Assembly: GCF_040151475.1 (NCBI RefSeq)
Contig: NZ_JBDKWG010000116.1
Coordinates: 1 to 64,000 of the forward strand
Origin: CAXBNB01 sp040151475
GTDB taxonomy: Bacteria; Bacteroidota; Bacteroidia; Cytophagales; Cyclobacteriaceae
Direction of reading: 5' to 3'
Length of the DNA: 64,000 nucleotides
How positions within the stretch are numbered: position 1 is the stretch's first letter; each line of letters starts with the position of its first letter. The notes beneath the pieces were generated by a model that worked only from the letters and a program-made list of their open reading frames with translations, was not told the DNA's origin and made no database searches. Below are positions 41,340 through 50,286 of this stretch, piece by piece. Position numbers and translations under genes: made by a program.

Positions 41340-43271
41340 TTATTTCAAGTTCCGAATCATCTTATGGTAATCCAGGTGTAGGTATTTTCCATTGTAATTG
41401 AAAGTAATAGAATTAGCTTTTTTCTGAGCTTTACAATAAGGGGAGTCATAGCGATCATATTCCGTATTTATTGGTTTTTTATTTACCAAAAAATCAGAAT
41501 TATAAGTTAATTGATATTCTTTACCATTTGAAAAATAGATCACTTTAAGGTTTTGCGAATCAAATGTCAATTTGTTATTAAGTATTCTTTTACAGAATCC
41601 TCCAAAAGTGTGATCTTCTTCTTTCGATCCTGCTTCTGTTATCCAAAACGTTTGTTTTCCATTCTGAATAAGATCGTCAGTAGTGTTTTCTCTGAAGAAA
41701 AATCCATTTTTGCCAATGAATGCACAATATGTATTGCCTTTTTTCCCCATTGCATAGTTGTCAGTGACATAGACACTATCAAATTGTTCTTTAGGGAAAT
41801 TTGCATGAGTATAATCCAATAGGTCATATTCCATCAATCCTTTCTTATCAGGAAGATTATATATAGCAAGGCTAACATTGCTATTCTGGGCAACATGAGG
41901 CAAATGTCCGTACCCCACCCAATAGCTGGGAGAATGCGCTTCCACATCTTTTTCAACGGCGGGGTGTGAATGAAATATGCTAAATGAATTTCCTATATTC
42001 ATACCAGAAACATGTTGTTGACTACCATAAGTGCCCGGGTGATAATTTTGTACTGAATAGATCGAATAGTCTTTTGTTTTGTACGTATATGTATTTCCCT
42101 TTTGAATGGCTACTCCGTTACTTTGTGGATTGAGCATGCGGGTAAGAACAGGCTCCAGATGGAGCAGTCTTAAAAATGTAAAGTCCAGAGTAGTAAATCC
42201 GGTTAAAAAGCTATTGGAAAACATATTGTTCTTCCGTACAAATTCAAGTGAGTTTCGGATTACTTCAGGGTTTGAAAAAGCTTCCATTCCAAGTTGCATC
42301 ATCATACTCCTATCATCTGTTCCAAAGTATCCTTCCTTCTTAAGTTCAGAAATGTCCAGTCCATTATTTTGTTTTATGATCATAGTATTTGTATCCTTAG
42401 CTATTTCAATGAGCACCGGGGGAGGAGAGTACCGTTTGGTAGTCATCATGCCATACATTAAGCCGGGATTCATCTTTTTCCCGCTACCCCAATAATATTC
42501 CGGAATGCCACCGAAGGAAGCAGCAGAATTTGTTCCTTTTCGGTTTCTTTCATATGCTCTGCCGCTCACGGAGATGAACATACCTTTTATATTTTGAGAG
42601 GCTACATCATAAAAAAGTAGGTCCATTATGATTTGCATCTTTTTCACCAGTTCCTGATCTTCAGCCAAATCAATTATATTGATCATTCCTCCAATATCTT
42701 CTTTGTAATAGACACTGGAAAAAAACTCAGTGAATCCATAATTCCATCGCATTTCCATCCAATCCATTATTCTTTTCCTGGCTTTGGTCATGTGCTCCTT
42801 TCCGGACATTCCACTTTTTGGAAAAATTACATCGGGGTATTTTTGCCCTACAAGGTATTCAGCGGAAGCAAATAAAATTTGATGGTTTTCACTCCAGTAG
42901 CACATTGAATTCCCTCCTGGCTCATCCCACCAATACCTGAAGGCCATAAGAGCATGTTCTATTTCAGAAATTGTATTTTTTGGAATCTCATTTTCAAATT
43001 CATAAATCATACGGATAAGGTTGACCAGATTGAAATCAGAACAGTCGTATTGGTTGTTTATATACTCAAGTGTACCATCCAATCGATTCCAATCTATATC
43101 TAAAAATCCATTTGACAGTTCTGCATAGATTTGATTCTGTTGCGTATTAATTTTATCTGGAGGTAGCATGGGGTAGCTTTGATAAGAAGATATCCGATAA
43201 AGATCAAAAATAGTAGTTGCACCAATAATCGTTATAAGCAAAATCAGTAGATATAGCCATTTGTATTTCAT
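41340..43271 (-). CDS. Large membrane-anchored or secreted protein of unknown function
   Basis: 643 residues. The N-terminal helix KWLYLLILLITIIGATTIF is a signal or membrane anchor. The N-terminal half is helix-rich with aromatic motifs (ALMAFRYWWDEPGGNSMCYWSENHQILFASAEYL, MDWMEMRWNYGFTEFFSSVYY), and the C-terminal half is beta-rich (YSIYSVQNYHPGTYGSQQHVSGMNIG). This alpha-toroid plus beta-sheet layout recalls heparinase/alginate-lyase-like proteins, but I recognise no catalytic signature, so it stays unassigned. It stands alone on the minus strand facing the DUF1501 gene. Confidence 0.75.
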   Translation of the reverse strand: MKYKWLYLLILLITIIGATTIFDLYRISSYQSYPMLPPDKINTQQNQIYAELSNGFLDIDWNRLDGTLEYINNQYDCSDFNLVNLIRMIYEFENEIPKNTISEIEHALMAFRYWWDEPGGNSMCYWSENHQILFASAEYLVGQKYPDVIFPKSGMSGKEHMTKARKRIMDWMEMRWNYGFTEFFSSVYYKEDIGGMINIIDLAEDQELVKKMQIIMDLLFYDVASQNIKGMFISVSGRAYERNRKGTNSAASFGGIPEYYWGSGKKMNPGLMYGMMTTKRYSPPPVLIEIAKDTNTMIIKQNNGLDISELKKEGYFGTDDRSMMMQLGMEAFSNPEVIRNSLEFVRKNNMFSNSFLTGFTTLDFTFLRLLHLEPVLTRMLNPQSNGVAIQKGNTYTYKTKDYSIYSVQNYHPGTYGSQQHVSGMNIGNSFSIFHSHPAVEKDVEAHSPSYWVGYGHLPHVAQNSNVSLAIYNLPDKKGLMEYDLLDYTHANFPKEQFDSVYVTDNYAMGKKGNTYCAFIGKNGFFFRENTTDDLIQNGKQTFWITEAGSKEEDHTFGGFCKRILNNKLTFDSQNLKVIYFSNGKEYQLTYNSDFLVNKKPINTEYDRYDSPYCKAQKKANSITFNYNGKYLHLDYHKMIRNLK

Positions 43272-43509
43272 TTTCGGGATTGCTTTCAGGATGATAGAGT
43301 ATCCATCAAATATAATTCAATGAGATTTATGGTTTAAATAAATCTACCTCCTTTTGAATTTTAAAATAACCTTGGCAAATGATAATGTACTTGGCGTCAT
43401 TCAATTTGTGGTGTTGAGAAAGTGATTTTATTCTTGAAAAAAAGAGTACTTGAATCAATGGATAACAAATAAAAATCTCTAACTTTTCGATGAGGAATAA
43501 ATTTTTAGT

Positions 43510-43971
43510 ATGATGAGGAATAGAATATTATTTGGAATTCTGGCTTTACTTATTGTTATTCAATTTTTTAGAATAGATAAGGAAAACCCACCTGTGGATC
43601 CAAAAAAGGATTTCATTGCCATAACCAATCCACCATTAAAGATTGCTAATGTTATTAAGGCAAGTTGTTATGATTGTCATTCTTTTGAGACGACCTATCC
43701 CTGGTATTCCAATGTAGCACCTGTCTCTTGGTGGGTGAAGCACCATATAGATGATGCCAGAAAGCACCTAAATTTTTCCACTTGGGCTGATTATAATGAT
43801 AAAAAGCAAGACCACAAACTGGAAGAATGTGTGGAGGAAGTTGGAGAAGGAGAAATGCCGTTGGACTCTTATACTTGGATTCACAGTGAGGCTGTATTGA
43901 GCAAGACCCAAAGGGACGAATTGGTTGATTGGTTTGAATCTAAGCGTACCCACATTTCAGATAAAAAATAA
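43510..43971 (+). CDS. Haem-binding domain protein (CxxCH)
   Basis: 153 residues. An N-terminal TM helix (ILFGILALLIVIQFFRI) anchors a short periplasmic domain. VIKASCYDCHSFETTYPWYSNVAPVSWWVKHHIDDARKHLNFSTW has the CxxCH haem-attachment motif and the conserved YPWY and SWW blocks of the Haem_bd family; EMPLDSYTWIHSEAVLS is the second conserved block with the likely distal Met/His. A periplasmic electron carrier or haem sensor is expected. It is directly followed (no gap) by the VOC gene. Confidence 0.93.
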   Translation: MMRNRILFGILALLIVIQFFRIDKENPPVDPKKDFIAITNPPLKIANVIKASCYDCHSFETTYPWYSNVAPVSWWVKHHIDDARKHLNFSTWADYNDKKQDHKLEECVEEVGEGEMPLDSYTWIHSEAVLSKTQRDELVDWFESKRTHISDKK

Positions 43972-44346
43972 ATGAACCTGAATCAGGTTACCATACCGTC
44001 TGTGAATCTGGAAAAGTCAGTTGAGTTTTATAAAAAACTTGGTTTGCAATTGATAGTAGATTCTATTCCCAGATATGCCAGATTTGTTTGCCCAGATGGC
44101 AATGCTACATTTTCTGTTCACCGGGTAGAAAAGTTACCTGTAGGTGAGGGGGTTACTGTTTATTTTGAATGCGAAAATCTGGATGTTGAATACAATAGGT
44201 TACTCTCAGAAGGAGTGGAGTTCATTCATCCTCCCATTGATCAAACATGGCTCTGGAAAGAAGCACGGTTAAAAGATCCGGATGGAAACAGTATTATTTT
44301 GTTTTACGGAGGTGAAAATAGGGTTAACCCACCTTGGAGGGTGTAA
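43972..44346 (+). CDS. VOC-superfamily protein
   Basis: 124 residues, one standard two-module VOC chain. MNLNQVTIPSVNLEKSVEFYKKLGLQLIVDSIPRYARFVCPDGNATFSV then TVYFECENLDVEYNRLLSEGVEFIHPPIDQTWLWKEARLKDPDGNSIILFYGGE. The Glu-less KDPDGNSI turn is typical. Reaction unknown. It starts immediately after the haem-binding gene stop (TAA ATG), and it converges with the bifunctional nuclease gene 9 bases away. Confidence 0.9.
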   Translation: MNLNQVTIPSVNLEKSVEFYKKLGLQLIVDSIPRYARFVCPDGNATFSVHRVEKLPVGEGVTVYFECENLDVEYNRLLSEGVEFIHPPIDQTWLWKEARLKDPDGNSIILFYGGENRVNPPWRV

Positions 44347-44355
44347 AGTGGTTTG

Positions 44356-44949
44356 TCAATTCCTCTTATTCAACTCATCTCTAATCTTAGCTGCTCCTTC
44401 ATAATCTTCTTTGGCAAGGGCATCTTCCAGCATTTTGTTGAGTTTTTCGGTAGAAAAATCTTTAATTTCCTTCTTTTTACCTGGTTTTTGAGGCTTGGAT
44501 TCGGGTTTTTGTGCTGTTTCTAATTCGTCTTCAAATTCATCCGAAAGGGTAATGCCGGCATCTTCCAATACAGATTCTTTGGTGTAGATATCTGCTTTGA
44601 ACCGTATGCCGATAGCAATGGCGTCAGAAGGACGGGAATCAATTTCAACAGTTTGGCCTAAATGTTCGCAAACTATCTTGGCAAAAAACACACCTTCTTT
44701 CAGGTCAGAAATGATGATTTCTTTGACTTTGATTTTGAAATGATGGGAAAATGACTTGAACAAGTCATGGGTCATGGGACGGTTTGGAGATATTTTCTCA
44801 ATCTCAATGGCAATAGCCTGAGCTTCAAATGTACCTATAATGATTGGCAGCCTTCTGGTACCATTTACTTCTCCCAATACAAGTGCAAATGATCCTGCTT
44901 GTGAATGGCTTGATGACAATCCTAATATTTCTAGTTTAATTTTATCCAA
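44356..44949 (-). CDS. Bifunctional nuclease family protein (DUF151) with UVR motif
   Basis: 197 residues. The DUF151 core is clear: LEILGLSSSHSQAGSFALVLGEVNGTRRLPIIIGTFEAQAIAIEIE, NRPMTHDLFKSF, and EIDSRPSDAIAIGIRFKADIYTKESVLEDAGI. A linker of Lys/Pro/Glu leads to a C-terminal UvrB/UvrC-type motif (KLNKMLEDALAKEDYEGAAKIRDELNKR). Some members show DNase/RNase activity. It is a common stand-alone housekeeping gene in Bacteroidota. It reads convergently with the VOC gene, with only 9 bases between stops. Confidence 0.94.
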   Translation of the reverse strand: MDKIKLEILGLSSSHSQAGSFALVLGEVNGTRRLPIIIGTFEAQAIAIEIEKISPNRPMTHDLFKSFSHHFKIKVKEIIISDLKEGVFFAKIVCEHLGQTVEIDSRPSDAIAIGIRFKADIYTKESVLEDAGITLSDEFEDELETAQKPESKPQKPGKKKEIKDFSTEKLNKMLEDALAKEDYEGAAKIRDELNKRN

Positions 44950-44996
44950 ATCTTGCTCAATTACCTACTTATTTCAAATTAATACTAATTATACTA

Positions 44997-45019
44997 TCCT
45001 ACACTAAAGTAGTGCAGGA
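44997..45019 (-). terminator. Hairpin downstream of etfA
   Basis: TCCT-A-CACTA (44997-45006) pairs with TAGTG-C-AGGA (45010-45019), a 10-position stem with one A-C mismatch around loop AAG. It begins 10 bases after the etfA stop on the minus strand. It lacks a T-run, so it may stabilise the mRNA end rather than terminate. Confidence 0.45.
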
Positions 45020-45028
45020 CACTAATAA

Positions 45029-45991
45029 TTAATTATTTGCAGCATTTATTGCCTTTGTCAACTTAGGAACTACATCAAATGCATCTCCTACGATACCATA
45101 ATCTGCAGCTTTGAAAAAAGGTGCTTCCGGGTCTTTGTTTATCACTACAATTACTTTCGAAGAATTTACTCCGGCCAGATGCTGAATCGCTCCGGAAATT
45201 CCTACTGCGATGTATAAGCTTGGAGCTACCTTGATGCCTGTTTGTCCTACGTGCTCGTGGTGAGGCCTCCAATCCATATCTGATACAGGCTTGCTACAGC
45301 CTGTAGCGGCACCCAAAGATTTGGCAAGGTCTTCTATCATTCCCCAGTTTTCCGGCCCTTTCAACCCTCTTCCGCCAGACACTACAATGTCAGCTTCTGG
45401 CAATAGGACGTCTCCCGTTGCTTTATTTTGAGACAATATTTTCACGCCAAAATCTTTGTCTTCAAGATTGGGCTCATATTTTTCAATTGTTGGAGCAGAG
45501 CCATCCTCTTTGATGACCGCTGCATTTTTCTTTATGCCTATAATCTTTTTATCGGACGATAAATCCACTATAGCAAATGCCTTACCAGTATAAATACTTC
45601 TTTTAACCTTAAATCCATCAGTTGTGTCAGGAAGTTCAGTCACATTAGTAGCCATACTTGCACCAACTTTAATGGATACACTGGCTGCAACCGGATCACC
45701 GATTGATGACTGAGCCAGCACCAGGGTATTTGCATTTTCTTTCTCAAAAGCCTGAGCTATTGCAGATGAATATGCCTGAATCACTCCCATGTTAAGTTTC
45801 GAATCATCAACATGCAATACTTTGGCTGCTCCGGCTTTTCCTATTACTTCCAGTGCCTGATTTTCAATACTTCCGAATACTATCGCGATTACTTCGGCAC
45901 CATTAGACATTGCAGATGCATAACTTACCGCTTCCAGTGATGAATTTTTCGCTGCTCCTTCTGCGTTTTCTATAAATACTAATATGGACAT
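45029..45991 (-). CDS. etfA: Electron transfer flavoprotein subunit alpha
   Basis: 320 residues. The C-terminal FAD domain is complete: VVSGGRGLKGPENWGMIEDLAKSLGAATGCSKPVSDMDWRPHHEHVGQTG and VGISGAIQHLAGVNSSKVIVVINKDPEAPFF with the SGAIQH motif. The N-terminal domain is the usual ETF Rossmann-like half. With EtfB it accepts electrons from acyl-CoA and other dehydrogenases and passes them to ETF:quinone oxidoreductase. The gene order etfB then etfA with a 53-base gap shows one operon. Confidence 0.97.
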   Translation of the reverse strand: MSILVFIENAEGAAKNSSLEAVSYASAMSNGAEVIAIVFGSIENQALEVIGKAGAAKVLHVDDSKLNMGVIQAYSSAIAQAFEKENANTLVLAQSSIGDPVAASVSIKVGASMATNVTELPDTTDGFKVKRSIYTGKAFAIVDLSSDKKIIGIKKNAAVIKEDGSAPTIEKYEPNLEDKDFGVKILSQNKATGDVLLPEADIVVSGGRGLKGPENWGMIEDLAKSLGAATGCSKPVSDMDWRPHHEHVGQTGIKVAPSLYIAVGISGAIQHLAGVNSSKVIVVINKDPEAPFFKAADYGIVGDAFDVVPKLTKAINAANN

Positions 45992-46044
45992 GTTCTTTGT
46001 TTTGGGTTGATGTTTATTCTAAATATTATTTTTCTCAGCAAGGG

Positions 46045-46782
46045 TTAAATGACTTTCGCCTCGTTTTTCAAAAGCTGAACCAATTCTTCAACATTGTCAG
46101 CATCTACCATTCTTATGGCTCCTTTAGCGGGTGGCAACTCAAATGAATTGGTGGCAACCCGGGTAGTGTTGTCTGTTGGTTCTATTACATTTAGCGGTTT
46201 TGTCCTTGCTGTCATAATACCACGCATGTTTGGTATTTTCCATTCTGCTATTGGTTCCTGACATCCAAGTACCAGTGGCAATTCTGCTTCCAGAGATTCT
46301 TTTCCTCCCTCAATTTCACGAGCCATTTTAGCAGTAGTACCTTCAATATCAAGTGTCATTACAGGAGATAATGAAGGGATACCTAGTAGTTCACCAACCA
46401 TTCCATGAACTTGTCCACCGTTAAAATCTATTGATTCTCTGCCCATCAGTATCAAATCGTAGTTTCCGTCTTTGGCTACAGCCGCAATCTGATTGGCTAC
46501 AAAAAATGAATCAGATGGAAAGGCGTTGATGCGTATGGCCTCATCGGCACCTATTGCCAGTGCTTTTCTCAATGTTGGTTCTGTTTCAGCTTCACCAACA
46601 TTCAATACAGTAATAGAACCTCCTGATTGTTCTTTGAGCTCGACTGCTCTGGCAAGAGCATAATCATCATAGGGGCCTATAATATATTGAACACCAGTCT
46701 TATCAAATGATGTATTGTTGTTCGTAAAGGCAATTTTGGAAGTCGTGTCTGGCACGTGGGTAATGCAAACCAGTATTTTCAT
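46045..46782 (-). CDS. etfB: Electron transfer flavoprotein subunit beta
   Basis: 245 residues. KILVCITHVPDTTSKIAF and DDYALARAVELKEQSGGSITVLNVG begin the family pattern. The AMP/adenine-nucleotide loop and signature lie in DLILMGRESIDFNGGQVHGMVGELLGIPSLSPVMTLDIE, and LPLVLGCQEPIAEWKIPNMRGIMTARTKPLNV is the C-terminal recognition block. First gene of the etfBA operon; upstream lies the 341-base divergent spacer shared with iorA. Confidence 0.97.
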   Translation of the reverse strand: MKILVCITHVPDTTSKIAFTNNNTSFDKTGVQYIIGPYDDYALARAVELKEQSGGSITVLNVGEAETEPTLRKALAIGADEAIRINAFPSDSFFVANQIAAVAKDGNYDLILMGRESIDFNGGQVHGMVGELLGIPSLSPVMTLDIEGTTAKMAREIEGGKESLEAELPLVLGCQEPIAEWKIPNMRGIMTARTKPLNVIEPTDNTTRVATNSFELPPAKGAIRMVDADNVEELVQLLKNEAKVI

Positions 46783-47123
46783 TTCAAAGTAATTTGTGTG
46801 TTAATGTGTTTGTTTTTTTATTTGATTCAAGTCAATATTAAAAGCATTTCTATATAAAAACGATCGTCTTGAATCAGCCTCGAAGTTATATAAATATAAA
46901 TAATTTGTAGAAACCGATCTTCATTAATTCATTATTTTGTATAGAATAACAAAGCTACGAGAAAAGCAGATTTTATTGTATATTCATGATTTGATATATC
47001 CGGGCTTCACTGTTCTATCTTCCTTTTTATTTCAATTTAGGAAAAACAGAAAGTAAGAGTATGTAAGTTTATTAACATCAAAATTTGTTAAGTTTACTAA
47101 CCCTAATTAAACTCATTTCTACT
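46783..47123. other. Divergent spacer between etfBA and the IorA/IorB genes
   Basis: 341 AT-rich bases with no gene. Promoters for both directions must lie here. I do not see a strong TTG/TAnnTTTG Bacteroidota promoter pair that I would assign, nor a hairpin or riboswitch-like fold. Confidence 0.4.
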
Positions 47124-47594
47124 ATGCCAACATATCAAATAACCATTAATGGAAAAAAGCAAACCATTGACAGTGTGGATGCTGACATGCCCATACTCTG
47201 GGTGTTGCGTGACATGCTGCAAATGACAGGTACTAAATTCGGATGCGGTAAAGCTCTGTGTGGTGCCTGTACGGTTCATCTCAACGGAACGGCAATTCGT
47301 TCTTGTTCTACTCCGATCAGTGCAGTTGGAGATCAGAAAATTAAAACTATCGAAGGCCTTTCAGAAAATGGAGACCATCCACTACAGCAAGCCTGGGTAC
47401 AGGAAAATGTACCTCAATGTGGATATTGCCAATCGGGGCAAATTATGAATGCTGCTGCTTTTCTGGATAGCAATCCCAGTCCTTCAGATGAAGAAATAAG
47501 AGATGCAATGAATGGAAACATCTGTAGATGTGGTACTTACAATAGAATTCACAAGGCTATCAAAGTGGCCGCAGAGAAAGGAGGGAAATCATGA
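47124..47594 (+). CDS. iorA: (2Fe-2S) subunit of a molybdenum hydroxylase, IorA-like
   Basis: 156 residues from ATG at 47124 (MPTYQITINGKKQTIDSV); the frame is open earlier, but 13 extra residues are not conserved-like. The plant-type cluster is in TGTKFGCGKALCGACTVHLNG and the second [2Fe-2S] in VPQCGYCQSGQIM with NGNICRCGTYNRIHKAI, both complete. IorA passes electrons from the molybdopterin subunit to a quinone or cytochrome acceptor. Its stop overlaps the IorB start (ATGA), so the two are translationally coupled. Confidence 0.94.
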   Translation: MPTYQITINGKKQTIDSVDADMPILWVLRDMLQMTGTKFGCGKALCGACTVHLNGTAIRSCSTPISAVGDQKIKTIEGLSENGDHPLQQAWVQENVPQCGYCQSGQIMNAAAFLDSNPSPSDEEIRDAMNGNICRCGTYNRIHKAIKVAAEKGGKS

Positions 47595-49852
47595 AAGATA
47601 TAAAAAGCAGCACCATAGTAAAAGTTGACAGGAGAACATTTCTTAAGACAGGGGTAATGGGTTCTACTGGTCTGATTTTAGGAACACAGATTGCCTGTTC
47701 AACATTGTTTCAGGAAGAGCCAAGAGCAAAAGCTACGTTTAGCCCTAATGTTTTCTTAACTATTAATGAAAAGGGTGAGATAACTATTGTAACCCATAGA
47801 TCTGAAATGGGAACGGGCATTAGGACAAGCTTACCCGCAGTTGTGGCTGATGAATTAGAAGCAGATTGGAATATGGTGACCATCCAGCAAGCGATTGGTG
47901 ATGAGGAAACTTATGGAGATCAAAACACTGATGGATCTTATTCAATTCGAATGTTTTACATGCCAATGCGTCGTGTCGGGGCTGCTGCCAAGATGATGTT
48001 GGAACAGGCTGCTGCTGCCAAGTGGAAGGTAAATGTAAGCGAGTGCAGAGCAAAAAATAATAATGTAGTTCATGAACCATCAGGAAAGAAATTTGATTTT
48101 GGAGAACTGGCTGGTGATGCCTCTAAACTTACAGTTCCGGAAGAGAAGGATATCAAATTAAAAGACAGTAAAAATTTTAGCAAGATTGGTAAGTCAACCC
48201 CAATTACTGATTTAAAAGATATAGTAACTGGTAAAGCAAATTTTGGATTAGATACTATTTTGCCAGAATTAAAAGTAGCAGTGATCCGAAGGTGTCCGGT
48301 GGCCGGAGGTAAGGTGGTTTCTCACAATGCCGAAGCTGCATTGAAAGTGTCCGGAGTACAAAAGGTGTTTGTATTAGAATCACCTGGTTTTCCTGCGGGA
48401 TTTAACGCCCCGCTTGGTGGAGTGGTAGTGGTGGCAGATAATACCTGGGCAGCAATCAAAGGCAGAGATGCACTGGATGTTGAATGGGACAATGGAGCGA
48501 ATGGTGACTACAACAGTGAAGAATACTTAACGGATTTAGTTGCTAAAACTAAGACAAGTAATACTATTCGAAGAGAAAACGGAGATATTAAAAAAGCATT
48601 AAAAGGAGCTGGTAAAATACTGGACAGCACTTACGTTCTTCAACATTTATCACATACACCAATGGAACCTCCGTGCGGAGTAGCTTATGCTCAGGAAGGA
48701 AAATGTGAACTTTGGGTTCCAACTCAAAACCCTAAATGGGTGCAGGAAGGTGTGGCAGCAGCTTTGGAAATAAAAAAGGAAAATGTTACAGTCAATGTAA
48801 CGCTCCTTGGAGGTGGGTTTGGAAGAAAATCCAAAGCGGATTTTTCGGTGGAGACAGCCAAAATTTCAAAAGAATTTGGTTCTCCTGTTAAATTGTTATG
48901 GACAAGGGAAGATGACATTCAGCACGATTTGTATCACTCATGTGCAGTACAAAGAATTAAAGTTGGTATCGATAAGGCAAACAATGTGGTGGCATGGAAT
49001 CAGAAGTCTGTTTTTCCTTCAATAGGAGGAACAGCAACCAATCAAGCCATACAGCCCAGTGGTCAGGAGTTGAGCTTGGGTGCTATTGATTTTCCATATA
49101 ATGTCGAAAATGTATGTGTGGAATCAGCCGATGCTCCAGCCAAAACCCGAATAGGTTGGTTGAGATCTGTTTGTAACATTCAGCACGCTTTTGCCATAGG
49201 TAGCATGCTGGATGAAATTGCCAGAGCCAGAAACATGGATCCGATAGAAAATGCTTTGGATTTACTTGGGGAGGATAGACAAATAGATAAAGCTGTTTTC
49301 GGTAAGGAATTAGTGAATTATGGTACGGAATATGAAGATTACCCATGGAATACGGGGAGGTTCAGAGGAGTAATTAATGAAGTAGCGAAGAAGTCCAACT
49401 GGGGAAAAGAGTTGCCAAAAGGTCGGGCTCAGGGATTTTGTGCTCACAGAAGTTTTCTTACCTATGTTGCTTGTGTAGTGGAGGTTGAGGCAGATGAGAA
49501 TGGAAATGTATTGAGTATTCCGGAGATTCATTATGCTGTGGATTGCGGGTTGGCAGTAAACAGAGATAGGGTAATTGCTCAGTTTGAAGGAGGAGCAGTG
49601 TTTGCATTAAGTGGTGCTTTGAAAGGTGCTATTACATTCAAAGATGGCAGGGTAGAGCAAAGTAACTTCCATGACTATAGTGTAGCGAGAATGACCGATG
49701 CTCCTAAGAATATTTTTGTTCATTTGATCGACAGTGATGAAAAGCCAACGGGAGTTGGAGAGCCACCAGTTCCTCCTGTAGCACCTGCATTGGCCAACGC
49801 CATTTATGCAGCTTCGGGCAAACGGTTTAAGAATTTACCGATGATGGCATAG
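47591..49852 (+). CDS. iorB: Molybdopterin subunit of a molybdenum hydroxylase, IorB-like
   Basis: 753 residues. DRRTFLKTGVMGSTGLILGTQIACS is a twin-arginine-like export signal followed by a Cys that could be lipidated. The xanthine dehydrogenase/aldehyde oxidase domains include TVVTHRSEMGTGIRTSLPAVVADELEADW, HLSHTPMEPPCGVA, NVTLLGGGFGRKSKADF, GWLRSVCNIQHAFAIGSMLDE and the active-site Glu in GVGEPPVPPVAPALANAI. It likely hydroxylates an N-heterocyclic or aldehyde substrate in the periplasm with the IorA subunit. The 434 bases after it hold repeat element D and a TTGTCA unit. Confidence 0.95.
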   Translation: MKDIKSSTIVKVDRRTFLKTGVMGSTGLILGTQIACSTLFQEEPRAKATFSPNVFLTINEKGEITIVTHRSEMGTGIRTSLPAVVADELEADWNMVTIQQAIGDEETYGDQNTDGSYSIRMFYMPMRRVGAAAKMMLEQAAAAKWKVNVSECRAKNNNVVHEPSGKKFDFGELAGDASKLTVPEEKDIKLKDSKNFSKIGKSTPITDLKDIVTGKANFGLDTILPELKVAVIRRCPVAGGKVVSHNAEAALKVSGVQKVFVLESPGFPAGFNAPLGGVVVVADNTWAAIKGRDALDVEWDNGANGDYNSEEYLTDLVAKTKTSNTIRRENGDIKKALKGAGKILDSTYVLQHLSHTPMEPPCGVAYAQEGKCELWVPTQNPKWVQEGVAAALEIKKENVTVNVTLLGGGFGRKSKADFSVETAKISKEFGSPVKLLWTREDDIQHDLYHSCAVQRIKVGIDKANNVVAWNQKSVFPSIGGTATNQAIQPSGQELSLGAIDFPYNVENVCVESADAPAKTRIGWLRSVCNIQHAFAIGSMLDEIARARNMDPIENALDLLGEDRQIDKAVFGKELVNYGTEYEDYPWNTGRFRGVINEVAKKSNWGKELPKGRAQGFCAHRSFLTYVACVVEVEADENGNVLSIPEIHYAVDCGLAVNRDRVIAQFEGGAVFALSGALKGAITFKDGRVEQSNFHDYSVARMTDAPKNIFVHLIDSDEKPTGVGEPPVPPVAPALANAIYAASGKRFKNLPMMA

Positions 49853-49934
49853 ATAGGTAAACTCCCTTATGTTGTATTATGCTATATAACTGACTGTAGA
49901 GATGCTTCTCTACGTTACCAATTACACATATTTA

Positions 49935-50098
49935 GAATGAGAAGAAGTTTCATAAAAAGTAGGCAGCTTGCCGGACTCGTTCCGGCATCTCCAAGGAAAA
50001 GACCGAATGCTGAGTTACCAACGGATCCCAGAATACCTGTCTGACGACAGTCAGGAATCTGGGAATGTAGTTCCTTTTTATGAAATTTCTTCTCATTC
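49935..50098. repeat. Short palindromic intergenic element, copy D
   Basis: 164 bp. The 25-bp terminal inverted repeats match at 24 positions (GAATGAGAAGAAGTTTCATA... on the left at 49935-49959; right end 50074-50098). Inside are a perfect hairpin GCCGGA/TCCGGC with loop CTCGT (49970-49986) and a second hairpin CCCAGA (50027)/TCTGGG (50058) enclosing CTGACGACAGTCAG. That second module matches the one in copy B, while the ends differ from A-C. The near-perfect ends suggest a recent or constrained element. A 61-codon frame across it is an artefact of the palindrome. Confidence 0.88.
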
Positions 50099-50194
50099 AT
50101 TCAGCTCTGTCATTTCAATTTGTGTGTTTTGGAAATCAAAATGTTAAGTTTCAGCATGACAAGGTTGGAATTGATGTACTCACGGACGTTTGCC

Positions 50195-50223
50195 TTGTCA
50201 TCCTGACCAAAGGGAAGGATTTC
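50195..50223. repeat. TTGTCA-type intergenic repeat unit, copy 2
   Basis: TTGTCATCCTGACCAAAGGG then AAGGATTTC, related to copy 1 at 20667. It lies between element D and the second IorB-like gene; the rest of that gap shows no gene. Confidence 0.5.
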
Positions 50224-50286
50224 AATGGGTGTACAATTAGTAGTACTTTTACTCAATACTGACTCCTTGTTCGCCATTTACATTAA

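Noticed and set aside
49915..50100. 61-codon minus-strand reading frame
   Set aside because: It lies entirely over the palindromic element D and has no protein-like composition or family; the frame is a by-product of the repeat.
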